A DNA stretch of 64,000 nt from Paenibacillus dendrobii (GTDB lineage Bacteria; Bacillota; Bacilli; Paenibacillales; Paenibacillaceae), in assembly GCF_009807035.1 (NCBI RefSeq), contig NZ_WUBI01000001.1:930001-994000 (forward strand). Direction: 5' to 3'. Both the position numbers and the translations under genes were made by a program. Each line of letters starts with the position of its first letter. Positions within the stretch are counted from its first letter, which is position 1. The notes below the pieces were generated by a model. The model was not told the DNA's origin, ran no database searches, and worked only from the letters and a program-made list of their open reading frames with translations. Of the stretch, positions 43,188 to 52,386 are shown in pieces.

Positions 43188-44744
43188 TTAAAATACTTTT
43201 GTCGTCCAAGATTCGCAATTCCAAATATCTGTAGCGATATCGTTATAAAACTCGGGTTCGTGAGAGATCATCAGAATGCTGCCTTTGTACGCTTTTAGCG
43301 CACGTTTCAGTTCGTCTTTCGCATCGACGTCCAAATGGTTCGTGGGCTCGTCAAGTACAAGCAGATTGGTTTCCCTGTTAATGAGTTTGCAGAGACGGAC
43401 CTTGGCTTTTTCCCCGCCGCTCAGCACCGCGATTTTGCTCTCGATATGCTTGGTGGTGAGTCCGCATTTCGCAAGCGCTGCCCGAACTTCAAACTGGCTC
43501 AAGGATGGGAATGTTTCCCATATTTCCTCGATACACGTGTTGTAATTGCCCTCTTTCATTTCTTGCTCGAAGTATCCAATCTCCTGGTTGTAACCCAGCT
43601 CAACGGAACCGGATAACGCAGGGATCTCGCCTAAAATGCTGCGCAGCAGCGTCGTTTTCCCGATGCCGTTCGCACCCACAAGCGCCACTTTTTGTCCGCG
43701 TTCCATTTGAAGGTCAAGCGGTCTGGATAGCGGACTGTCATAACCGATGACCAATCCTTTAGCCTCAAAAATCACTTTGCCGGACGCTTTAGCATCCTTG
43801 AAGTTAAATTGCGGTTTCGGTTTTTCTCTCGAAAGCTCAATAACTTCCATTTTATCGAGTTTCTTCTGTCTGGACATCGCCATATTCCGGGTAGCTACAC
43901 TCGCTTTGTTACGGGCAACAAAATCCTTCAGGTCTGCGATTTCTTGCTGCTGACGGTTATAAGCCGATTCAAGCTGTTGTTTTCTCATTTCGTAGACTTG
44001 TTGGAACTGATCGTAGTCGCCGACATAACGGGTCAGCTTTTGATTTTCCATATGATAAATCAGATTGATGACGCTATTCAGGAACGGAATATCGTGCGAG
44101 ATCAGGATAAATGCATTTTCATACTCCTGCAGATAACGTTTAAGCCATTCGATATGCTGTTCATCCAAGTAGTTGGTAGGCTCGTCCAAGAGCAGAATAT
44201 CCGGTTTTTCCAGCAGAAGCTTAGCCAGCAAAATTTTCGTGCGCTGCCCGCCGCTAAGGTCGTTGACGTCGCGATCCAGACCAATGTCGGTAATGCCAAG
44301 CCCGCGTGCCGTCTCCTGCACCTTCGCATCAATCATATAAAAATCCTGGCTGGTCAGCGTATCTTGAATGGTTCCGACTTCTTCCAGCAGCTTATCCAGC
44401 TCTTCCGGCGTTACTTCACCCATCTTGTTGTACATGTCATTCATTTCTTGCTCGAGGTCGAACAAGTATTGAAACGCACCCCGAAGCACATCTTGAATGG
44501 TCATGCCTTTGGTCAATACAGCATGCTGATCCAGGTAACCCACCCGTACCCGCTTGGACCATTCAACCTTGCCTTCATCCGGCTGCAGCTTGTTCGTGAC
44601 GATGTTCATGAACGTAGATTTACCTTCACCGTTCGCACCGATTAATCCGATGTGTTCGCCTTTTAGAAGTCTAAACGAAACATCCTTAAAGATGGCGCGA
44701 TCTCCAAAACCATGACTTAATCCTTCAACATTTAATATGCTCAT
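43188..44744 (-). CDS. ABC-F family ATPase (YkpA/YbiT-like)
   Basis: A 518-residue soluble protein with two ABC domains: Walker A GANGEGKST and GANGIGKTT, signatures LSGGQRTK and LSGGEKAK, Walker B LLLLDEPTNYLD and LLVLDEPTNHLD. The linker between them has a helical YNRQQQEIADLKDFVARNKA segment. No membrane helix. ABC-F proteins act on ribosomes; the YkpA/YbiT branch is housekeeping, not antibiotic resistance. Confidence 0.9.
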   Translation of the reverse strand: MSILNVEGLSHGFGDRAIFKDVSFRLLKGEHIGLIGANGEGKSTFMNIVTNKLQPDEGKVEWSKRVRVGYLDQHAVLTKGMTIQDVLRGAFQYLFDLEQEMNDMYNKMGEVTPEELDKLLEEVGTIQDTLTSQDFYMIDAKVQETARGLGITDIGLDRDVNDLSGGQRTKILLAKLLLEKPDILLLDEPTNYLDEQHIEWLKRYLQEYENAFILISHDIPFLNSVINLIYHMENQKLTRYVGDYDQFQQVYEMRKQQLESAYNRQQQEIADLKDFVARNKASVATRNMAMSRQKKLDKMEVIELSREKPKPQFNFKDAKASGKVIFEAKGLVIGYDSPLSRPLDLQMERGQKVALVGANGIGKTTLLRSILGEIPALSGSVELGYNQEIGYFEQEMKEGNYNTCIEEIWETFPSLSQFEVRAALAKCGLTTKHIESKIAVLSGGEKAKVRLCKLINRETNLLVLDEPTNHLDVDAKDELKRALKAYKGSILMISHEPEFYNDIATDIWNCESWTTKVF

Positions 44745-44840
44745 CGATAGACACCTTTTTCTAATTTTATCGATCTATTATAAGCATGATGAAGTAAAAC
44801 TTTCAATAAAAACATAAACTTATCTGTTAAAAAAGCATTC

Positions 44841-47405
44841 TTAACTGAATCTGCATAACTCGAACTCTTCGCCTTTCAGCGTGTTGAATTCCAGCAAAGA
44901 GCCTTTCATTACCTTTTTCTCCCCCTCTGCGTTTTGCAAAAAAACATCTGCTTCCCCCCATGGATTTCTGACTCTGCACATTCCGCCTAGCGTAGACGTG
45001 ATCTTAACATAGGGAATGATGCCTGATTGAATGGCTGATGCAACGATAAATCCTCCATGGCACCATAGGGACATTTCCGCATTCCAGTCTGCCGGACATG
45101 CAGGGAACAAACGAATGACCGATTCCTTGCCTGGACCCGGAGGCTGACTTTGGCAAAGCGCCGCCTGAAGCGCAGAGGCAGCATTGCCTAATCGCTGTAT
45201 ACTGATGCAGTTGACGCCTTCTCGAACGGTAAGCCTGTTATCGTAAAATTTCACGCGTCCGGTATCCGCAAAATAACAATATTCACGCTCTGCGTTAACG
45301 CATGCCAATTGAGCCAAAACAAACTCTTTGAACGGTTCGGCCAAGCCCATATGTGCAAGGACGCGGGCTGTGCTCGACATTTCGGATGCCCCACGGCTCC
45401 AGTCATGATCAAGCAGAGCTTCCTGGTACTTCATTGTTGCCAGTGTCGTTTCATACATTTCGGGATTTTCATATTGCGTTTCCAGCGAACTAAGGTTGCC
45501 GAATGCGCCCGGTTTCAAGCTGATGCCGCTCTTGTTATCCAACACAGGCCCGAGTGAGCCCACCCACACGGCGGGTTCATTTTCTTGCGTTCTCAAAACA
45601 GCATCAGGATGATCGCTTCGCGGCAGTGGAGCCAGATGTTCGTAGATCTCTTTCCATGCTGCACTTAGATCCTCATCTACGCTCAGTATTTCCGAAGCCT
45701 TTAGCGCCACCGGGAAAATCGTATGCATTCCTGCCATGGAATCCATCGTATTTTGGCCGCCGTAATATTTCTCGTCACTCGTCGTATTGTAAATGTGATA
45801 GCTGCCGTCTGCTCCCTTTCTCAGGTTCGGAAAATGTCTGAAAAACTCGGCAACTCCCTTAATCATCGGATAAGCCCGCTCCCGGAGCCAAGCTTCATCC
45901 TTGGTATACTCAAAGTACATCCAGAAATGATATGCAATCCCGACTTGTGATGCAAACATATGGGTGGTGAAGCCAAATGCGCCATAGTCACGCTCTACAT
46001 AGACTAACTTGCCATCTACGTATTTCTCGTGATATTTCCAGTTCCATCTGCTCTCATGCGGGCGCTTCGAATAAGCAAATTCGCGGAAACGGTCGGTCAT
46101 TTGATCCCATGGCTTGCGTACCAAATACAAATCTCGCATTTCAGCCGCGATGGCCTCAGGCAACTCCTCCATCCCGTTGAATGTCACAACCTCAGGAATG
46201 TAAATGCCATCGCTATCCCACTGCTGCTTGGCAGCTGTAGCACAGGAGTCTAGCATGGACGAATACATGTTAAAATAAGGCTGAAATAGCTCGTTATGTC
46301 CTGACGGAAGCACAGCGTTATAATACAGGTTCATATTATTCCACCAATGCATGGCTCCCCAATGTCTGAGATCTCCCCTCGGGCTTAGCAGCATTCCTCC
46401 GAAGTTTGGCGGAAATTGCCCGCCCCTGGAGTTTGACGCCATCAGATACAAATAGTAAGTGTAATGCTGCTCTACCGTTTCAGCGCTGTTGTCTTCGCTG
46501 CTTAAACGTATATATGATTTCTCCCAAAACCGGTTCCACCAAGTCTTATGCTCCTGAAACAGCCTATCATACCCTGCCGTAATTGCTTGCTGTACGGTGC
46601 GGATGGCTGTTTCTACAACGTCCTCGTGTTCATCAAAGCTGGCCGCGCTGCCAATAAAAATATCGAATATTCCAAGACCCGGTTTAACGCACAAACGCAT
46701 TTCAGTTTCATTCGGCTGTCCGATGACTTGGCTTTCCCTGAAGCTCCCTACTGGCATTCGTCCACCGAGCTCATCGTTCATCCTGGCCTTGGCTGCGCGT
46801 CCGTTTATTCCGATGGCAACGGCAGAGCTGCAGTAATAGCCACCCTCCCTGAATTCTTGCTTTAAGACAATCATGCCGTCCCGCATACTTAAAGCCGAGA
46901 TCGCCGAATGATTTTTGGTTACGACCTCTGCCGGTCTCATCATTTTGAGTTTAATGTTAATTCCTTGAGGATCTACTCTCTCATCCTGCACACGGACTCC
47001 GAATACGTCCTGATGGGCTGAAGCGAAGACCTCAGCTTGCACTCCTTCGCCAGCGATCTTGGCCAACCCGTCAAAAAGATGTAAATGCTGCTTGATGCCA
47101 TGATCATGAAAAACGTCCTCGCCATAATCGACAAAGTCGATGTCAACGAACCCGCTCGCATAAGCGTAATCGGAGTGTCGTTGATTGAAACTGTTCGTAT
47201 TACAGTCGTTTGCATACACGTCGACGCGGTTCACCTGAAATTTCAGGGCAGATGGAGATGTCCACAGCAAGCTGCCCATTTTACCGTTGCCCAGCGGCAA
47301 TCCGCCTTCGCTTCGTTTTACGGTATGCTCATAGTGCAAATCAGCCCGCGATACAAGCTCCGCATAATCAATCTTCGGATGGTTAAACGCCGTTTTCACA
47401 AACAT
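44841..47405 (-). CDS. Six-hairpin glycosidase, GH95-like
   Basis: An 854-residue enzyme with no signal peptide. The N-terminal beta domain opens with LPLGNGKMGSLLW, the motif of GH95 and related DUF5703 enzymes. The (alpha/alpha)6 barrel covers about residues 290-690, with conserved HWWNNMNLYYNAVLPSGH and RDYGAFGFTTHMFASQ. A C-terminal beta domain follows. It probably hydrolyses a fucose- or rhamnose-type sugar inside the cell. Catalytic residues could not be assigned by eye. AAGGAG before the ATG. Confidence 0.75.
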   Translation of the reverse strand: MFVKTAFNHPKIDYAELVSRADLHYEHTVKRSEGGLPLGNGKMGSLLWTSPSALKFQVNRVDVYANDCNTNSFNQRHSDYAYASGFVDIDFVDYGEDVFHDHGIKQHLHLFDGLAKIAGEGVQAEVFASAHQDVFGVRVQDERVDPQGINIKLKMMRPAEVVTKNHSAISALSMRDGMIVLKQEFREGGYYCSSAVAIGINGRAAKARMNDELGGRMPVGSFRESQVIGQPNETEMRLCVKPGLGIFDIFIGSAASFDEHEDVVETAIRTVQQAITAGYDRLFQEHKTWWNRFWEKSYIRLSSEDNSAETVEQHYTYYLYLMASNSRGGQFPPNFGGMLLSPRGDLRHWGAMHWWNNMNLYYNAVLPSGHNELFQPYFNMYSSMLDSCATAAKQQWDSDGIYIPEVVTFNGMEELPEAIAAEMRDLYLVRKPWDQMTDRFREFAYSKRPHESRWNWKYHEKYVDGKLVYVERDYGAFGFTTHMFASQVGIAYHFWMYFEYTKDEAWLRERAYPMIKGVAEFFRHFPNLRKGADGSYHIYNTTSDEKYYGGQNTMDSMAGMHTIFPVALKASEILSVDEDLSAAWKEIYEHLAPLPRSDHPDAVLRTQENEPAVWVGSLGPVLDNKSGISLKPGAFGNLSSLETQYENPEMYETTLATMKYQEALLDHDWSRGASEMSSTARVLAHMGLAEPFKEFVLAQLACVNAEREYCYFADTGRVKFYDNRLTVREGVNCISIQRLGNAASALQAALCQSQPPGPGKESVIRLFPACPADWNAEMSLWCHGGFIVASAIQSGIIPYVKITSTLGGMCRVRNPWGEADVFLQNAEGEKKVMKGSLLEFNTLKGEEFELCRFS

Positions 47406-47504
47406 TCACGCTCCTTCTCCATTCATTTCATATCTATCATAATAGAGTCGACGAGTTTGCCTGTATGGATATATTATGACCTCCATGTCATTTGTTAAGA
47501 ATTT

Positions 47505-47557
47505 AAAAGGTTGATCTTCAACAGATGTCCTCCGACGATCTGACGAGATCAACCTTC
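47505..47557 (-). terminator. Probable terminator of the two-component operon
   Basis: AGGTTGATC/GATCAACCT arms about 35 bp apart, followed on the minus strand by a short T tract (CCTTTT). Weak loop. Confidence 0.45.
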
Positions 47558-47573
47558 TGTGATCATTGATATG

Positions 47574-48677
47574 TTATTGCATAGCCTGTTTTGCCGGTTC
47601 GTATATAAGGCATCGCAATGTTTTTTCAGGATACCGCAATTCCGCTATGTAGGAGCTACCGTCTTTCATGTTGACGGATACGGGTACGAGACCGCGCTGA
47701 TCATATTTGACATCCTCAATGTAAGACACATTTGTTATTTCGCGAGTCTCTCCCTGTTTCTCTCTTAGTATGGTTTTAGCTGCATCGATCCAGCTGTGAT
47801 CCTGTTTGATCTGCTCTTTCATAGCTGCCGTGATGGGCGTCCTTTTATACGTACTCTTAAAAAGAGTGGTATCGACCACATTCCCGGTCAAAGAATCTAT
47901 GAATACATCATACATGAAGTAAGTTTCTCCGCTTGCTTGCAGTGACTCCGCATTGTAAGGCTGAAAATGAACATACCATTCTCCAATTTGCCCAGGGCCG
48001 AATTTATGATAGGATGTGGTTACTTTCAGTTTAGAGAGATCGACATCAAACAAACGGGTTACACTGTCATGTGCCTTTGCCAACGCATCTGTCTCGCTTA
48101 TATCTTTCGTATCGGGCTGAGATTTTTCTACTCGTTGACCTAAAGCAAAATTCACTCGGGCATGCCAATCAATATACTGCAACAATTCCTCATCTGTCAG
48201 GGGACGCTTGGGATAAACAAAGATTACTTTACTTAAGTCGAAATAGAAACTATAGGCTCCGGCTTTAAGGGGCAATGGCTTTTGAGGACGAATACCTTCA
48301 TAAATATATTGTGCCTTCAAAACTTCCAGCCGTTTGGTTTCCTGATCGGTCATTTTACGGGTACTATTATTCTTTCCGGTCTTGTTGCCGTCAACATAGC
48401 GATAGATTTGTTGTATTTCTTCGTCCGTCATGGTTTCTCTTAAATATTCCTCCACTGTGGATACCGGAATGTCCGCTTCTACCTTCAATACCGGCACGTT
48501 GGTGTTCGTTAAAGCAATGGCAGGCACCTCTTGCCGGCTAGACGCCGAATACGTTTCAGGTACTTTGTGATCAAATGTCGTGGACGTAATAAGCGGAACG
48601 ACAACCGCACTGACGGCTATCAGACCGCCGGAAATGGCGACTACCGCGAGAGTCTTGGATAGTTTCTTTTTGTTCAT
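47574..48677 (-). CDS. Membrane-anchored PepSY-like exported protein
   Basis: A 367-residue protein with one N-terminal hydrophobic helix (residues 8-30) and an extracytoplasmic rest. The C-terminal half has two segments (ISETDALAKAHDSVTRLFDV and DSLTGNVVDTTLF) that look like PepSY-type repeats. Start 48677 has GGAGG 9 nt upstream. It follows the histidine kinase gene in one operon; it may modulate the kinase or be its output. Confidence 0.65.
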   Translation of the reverse strand: MNKKKLSKTLAVVAISGGLIAVSAVVVPLITSTTFDHKVPETYSASSRQEVPAIALTNTNVPVLKVEADIPVSTVEEYLRETMTDEEIQQIYRYVDGNKTGKNNSTRKMTDQETKRLEVLKAQYIYEGIRPQKPLPLKAGAYSFYFDLSKVIFVYPKRPLTDEELLQYIDWHARVNFALGQRVEKSQPDTKDISETDALAKAHDSVTRLFDVDLSKLKVTTSYHKFGPGQIGEWYVHFQPYNAESLQASGETYFMYDVFIDSLTGNVVDTTLFKSTYKRTPITAAMKEQIKQDHSWIDAAKTILREKQGETREITNVSYIEDVKYDQRGLVPVSVNMKDGSSYIAELRYPEKTLRCLIYEPAKQAMQ

Positions 48678-48738
48678 GATTGACAACCTCCATATTCAAG
48701 TAGGCTTGGCTCCATGTGTATACCTTAACTGAATCATG

Positions 48739-50139
48739 TTATAGAGTAAGAAGCGCATTGTTATGAAGTTGTAAAATCATTTTGACGCTGGTTCCGATAT
48801 GCTCCTCGGATTCGAGGGACAGCTCCGCTTGATGCGCCTCCGCGATTTGACGGCATAAGGATAGCCCCAGACCAGCACCCCCATGCTCCCTTGAACGGGC
48901 GTTATCCACTCGGTAGAATGGCTCAAATACCTGCTTCACATGCTTCGGTGACATCCCTCTCCCAAAGTCGCGCACTTCCAGAATTACTGCGGAATTCTGT
49001 TCATATGCACTCAGTCTAATTTCGGAACCTTCGGACGAGGCATGAATTGCATTTTCAATACAATTCACGAGAAAAGAACCCAGGAGATCCTGATCTCCCC
49101 ATACACTGTCAATTTCGGAATGAAGAACAAGACCGATACCGGCCAGTTCCAAATTCTTCTGCTCCGTCTGCCGAACGGATTCGAACAATTCACTAACCGA
49201 TACTCTTGTTCGTTCCACGGACTGATGACTAAGAATGGATAGATCCAATAGCTTAAAGACCAAGTTCTTCAAGCGCAGTGTTTCGCTCCAGATATATCCA
49301 CTGGCCGTCATTCGTTCTTCCTCGCCAATGTTGGCGGAATTCAAATATTGGGCAAAGCCCTGCATGCTTGTCAGGGGGGTTCGCAATTCATGTGCCAGGT
49401 TATCGACGATTCTTTGCTTTTCCTCAGCCATAGCAGAAAGCTCGGTTACATGAAGCTGCACGGCTTCGGCCATTCGATTGAAGTTTTGCGCCACTTCCCC
49501 AAATTCATCGTTGTTCTTTAATGTCACCCGCTCGCCATAATTTCCTTCTGCGATATTTTTCGTCGTATTGGACAATTGCCTAAGCGGTTTCGTTAACTGC
49601 CGGATCAAGACAAAGAGCAAAATAACCAGAATCGGACTCGCGATAAAATTGATGTAAACAAAATAACGATTTAATTCCGCCTTTTTGGCATACAGCTCTC
49701 CGATATCCCGGCGGTATGTCAACAACAGATGATTGTACGGGGACGGTAGCTCATTGGATATGACCGCTTCTCGTACCGTTTGTTCTTCTGTCTTCTCGTT
49801 TCGTATTCCGGTAATGTCCTGTGCAGCGGAATCGTCAGAATACACCAAGTGCCCCTGATCCCACAGTTGTAACGTGATCCCCTGCTGCCGATAATAATCC
49901 GCGTAAGAGTGCGCAACATCAAACAATACGTTATCGTTAATGGAGATTCCCCGTGATTTGACGGAATTCAAATTTTCGTAAATATTGTTGGCAATTAATG
50001 CCTGCTCACTGGAAGCACGCTGCATCTCTCTCTCCATGTTTAGCTTCCAGCTTTTGTTCATAATCATAATGACGCTAATATCCAGGGTCAGAATGAATAA
50101 GAACAGCATAACCAACAGCGTTTTCTGCCAAAATCTCAT
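48739..50139 (-). CDS. Sensor histidine kinase
   Basis: A 466-residue kinase: membrane helix at residues 7-28, extracytoplasmic sensor domain about 29-160, second helix about 165-185, HAMP about 185-240, His in LAHELRTPL (about residue 250), and an ATP domain with NCIENAIHA (N box) and GRGMSPKHV/GGAGLGLSLC (G boxes). It starts 3 bp after the response regulator stop. Signal unknown. Confidence 0.92.
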   Translation of the reverse strand: MRFWQKTLLVMLFLFILTLDISVIMIMNKSWKLNMEREMQRASSEQALIANNIYENLNSVKSRGISINDNVLFDVAHSYADYYRQQGITLQLWDQGHLVYSDDSAAQDITGIRNEKTEEQTVREAVISNELPSPYNHLLLTYRRDIGELYAKKAELNRYFVYINFIASPILVILLFVLIRQLTKPLRQLSNTTKNIAEGNYGERVTLKNNDEFGEVAQNFNRMAEAVQLHVTELSAMAEEKQRIVDNLAHELRTPLTSMQGFAQYLNSANIGEEERMTASGYIWSETLRLKNLVFKLLDLSILSHQSVERTRVSVSELFESVRQTEQKNLELAGIGLVLHSEIDSVWGDQDLLGSFLVNCIENAIHASSEGSEIRLSAYEQNSAVILEVRDFGRGMSPKHVKQVFEPFYRVDNARSREHGGAGLGLSLCRQIAEAHQAELSLESEEHIGTSVKMILQLHNNALLTL

Positions 50140-50142
50140 GGC

Positions 50143-50802
50143 TCACCCCTCCGCTTCCAGACGGTAACCAAGCTTGTAAATGGTTTTTATTTGTTCTTCC
50201 CATCCTAGTTTTTTGCGCAGCTGACTGATATGTACGTCCACGGTACGGGTATCTCCTTCGAATTCATATCCCCAAGCCAGTTCGAGCAGCTTTTCCCTGG
50301 ATAATGCAATATTTCTGTTCTGAATCAAAACCTCCAGCAGCTCAAACTCTCTTGCAGTCAGTTCCACTGGTTGTCCACTCTTGTAGATCTTCCTGGCAGC
50401 CAAATGGACATCCACGTCTCCGGCTATAAATCCGTCATGTTCCCGGGCGTTTCGGCGCAAAACCACATTAATGCGCGCCAGCAGCTCCAAAATTTCAAAT
50501 GGTTTAATGATATAATCATCCGCGCCAAGTTCAAACCCCGTAATACGGTCCACTAATGAATCCTTGGCAGTAATAAAAATCACCGGAACATTGAGGTGCC
50601 GATAACGTTTCATGACTTCAAAACCATTCAAATCAGGCAGCATCACGTCCAACAATATCAGATCAATCTTCTCCCGATCCAAAATAGGCCCCATCTCAGC
50701 CCCGCTGAAAGCTTTAAAAAACTGATGCCCCACAAGCTTTAAATTCATCGTAATCAAATCGCTAATCGGCTTTTCATCTTCGACTACCAATATCTTTGCC
50801 AT
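50143..50802 (-). CDS. OmpR family response regulator
   Basis: A 219-residue regulator. The receiver holds VVEDE, the phospho-acceptor Asp in LILLDVMLPD, Thr in VIFITAKDS and Lys in ADDYIIKPFE. The DNA-binding winged helix ends with DVHISQLRKKLG. Start 50802 has GGGGG 8 nt upstream. It heads the operon with kinase and PepSY-like gene. Confidence 0.93.
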   Translation of the reverse strand: MAKILVVEDEKPISDLITMNLKLVGHQFFKAFSGAEMGPILDREKIDLILLDVMLPDLNGFEVMKRYRHLNVPVIFITAKDSLVDRITGFELGADDYIIKPFEILELLARINVVLRRNAREHDGFIAGDVDVHLAARKIYKSGQPVELTAREFELLEVLIQNRNIALSREKLLELAWGYEFEGDTRTVDVHISQLRKKLGWEEQIKTIYKLGYRLEAEG

Positions 50803-50906
50803 TCCCGTATCCCCCGTATATTGCATTTCTCTGGTTTGTCGTACTATTAAAAGGACAGATGTTCTTATAATCTTACACTTCTCACAATAATTGCAAGCCC
50901 TATGTT

Positions 50907-50939
50907 GAAAATAAAAATAGCAGCCTAATGGCTGCTATA
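50907..50939 (-). terminator. Intrinsic terminator of the GNAT pair
   Basis: Minus-strand ATAGCAGCC/GGCTGCTAT with TTTTATTTT. Confidence 0.85.
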
Positions 50940-50940
50940 A

Positions 50941-51747
50941 TCAAATTTGATATTCTCGCGGTCCGCTCCCTATCACAAATTCTACTATGTATTGGGTGCA
51001 AATGGGTTCGTATCCAATTGATTGATAGAGCTGGATCGCCCCGACATTTCCCTCCAGGACATTCAAGTATACATGTGGCGTAACCTCTCTGCCCGATCGT
51101 GTCAGCTCCGTACAAACCGACTTTCCATACCCATTTCTTCTCCAAGCTGCATCTGTTCCGATATTTCCGAGCTCGACGTAATTTTCACTAAAGATGTGGT
51201 ATCCTCCCACGGCTATGAGTTCATCATGATTCATCACGCCATAAAAAGGATGATTCAATTCTTCTTTGGTAAAAGCCATGGTCTGCAGTTCTGCCATCTT
51301 GGTCTCAATTAGCCCATAGGAAGACGGCTGCAATCGAATAACCCTTTCGTCCCTTGACGGCAGCGCTTCCTGATGGACATGCTTCATGAGAAGCAGTTTT
51401 TTGGGAGAGCCAGAGATCTCGATCTGGCGAGAGAAAACGTCCATTTCTTCTTCGTTCAGAATAAAGCTGCCCACGGCGCCATCAGGCAACTGAAGCTCCT
51501 CCTTCATGAACGCCATCATTGACTGCAGATCAAACGACTCATGAAGGGAATACACCGAAAATGCATGGAACGGAAGACCCCTGAGATAAGCCAAGACTCC
51601 GAAGAGCTCTCCGCTCTCCGTAAATTGCCCGTAATGAGCGGTATTCGGCCTGCGGCAAGTCAGGTATGAATAATACAAAAAATGCTGGTCCCGATTGATC
51701 GTGCATAAAAGGGAGTCCAACTCGGTTGAACTTAATTTACGATACAT
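50941..51747 (-). CDS. GNAT family N-acetyltransferase (two-domain)
   Basis: A 268-residue protein. The C-terminal GNAT domain (about 130-260) has IGTDAAWRRNGYGKSVC as the acetyl-CoA loop and LNVLEGNVGAIQLYQSIGYEP. The N-terminal half is a degenerate GNAT-like fold. Start 51747 has AGGAG 8 nt upstream. It begins 11 bp after the preceding GNAT gene, so the two are cotranscribed. Confidence 0.85.
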   Translation of the reverse strand: MYRKLSSTELDSLLCTINRDQHFLYYSYLTCRRPNTAHYGQFTESGELFGVLAYLRGLPFHAFSVYSLHESFDLQSMMAFMKEELQLPDGAVGSFILNEEEMDVFSRQIEISGSPKKLLLMKHVHQEALPSRDERVIRLQPSSYGLIETKMAELQTMAFTKEELNHPFYGVMNHDELIAVGGYHIFSENYVELGNIGTDAAWRRNGYGKSVCTELTRSGREVTPHVYLNVLEGNVGAIQLYQSIGYEPICTQYIVEFVIGSGPREYQI

Positions 51748-51758
51748 GGTCAATGCTC

Positions 51759-52286
51759 CTATCCATGAATGTCGATCCAATATCTCTTGATAACATTTCC
51801 GTTCTCTTCAACATAATCCTGATCAGGTACTCCGCCATTATTGATGATGGTTCTTTCCGAGCCGACATTGATTTCGTCGCATACGACCAGTACTTTATCG
51901 ATACCTAACGTTTTAGCTTCTGCCAGAGATAATGCCAGCAACTGTGTTGCATATCCTTTCCTTCTTTCAGAAGGACGAATTCCATAACCGATATGCCCGC
52001 CTTCATTCATCAAGAAATCGTTCAATTCATGCCTGATATTAACCGCACCGATTACTTTTTGATCTGCGGAGACCAACCAGAACGTTGAATCAGGAACCCA
52101 GCCTTCCGGTAAATCTATCCCTCTAGCATGATTATCAAGCCAGTCTAACATCGCCTCAAAATCTTGAGGATCTCTGCTAATGACCCACGGAACCATATCT
52201 TCTCCGCTTTCTTTCCATTCCGTATAAAAATCGAAATATTCGTTCTTGAGGTTCAACGTGGGCTTTGTTAGGAAAACATGATTCAT
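51759..52286 (-). CDS. GNAT family N-acetyltransferase
   Basis: A 175-residue GNAT. GYGIRPSERRKGYATQLL holds the acetyl-CoA loop, and NVGSERTIINNGG the C-terminal motif. Start 52286 has GGGGAGG. First gene of the two-GNAT operon. Target unknown. Confidence 0.86.
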   Translation of the reverse strand: MNHVFLTKPTLNLKNEYFDFYTEWKESGEDMVPWVISRDPQDFEAMLDWLDNHARGIDLPEGWVPDSTFWLVSADQKVIGAVNIRHELNDFLMNEGGHIGYGIRPSERRKGYATQLLALSLAEAKTLGIDKVLVVCDEINVGSERTIINNGGVPDQDYVEENGNVIKRYWIDIHG

Positions 52287-52314
52287 CTTTCTACCTCCCC
52301 GTACAGATTTGATT

Positions 52315-52354
52315 AAAAAATGCCGCAATACCCCTGTTCAGGAATATTGCGACA
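52315..52354 (-). terminator. Intrinsic terminator of asd
   Basis: Minus-strand TGTCGCAATA/TATTGCGGCA stem with T6 tail. Confidence 0.85.
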
Positions 52355-52386
52355 TCCGTCCGTTCTTTAAAGACTCGCATGGGTTC

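Noticed and set aside
43809..44645. 278-residue frame opposite the ABC-F gene
   Set aside because: It is a shadow on the other strand of a clear coding gene; no family features.
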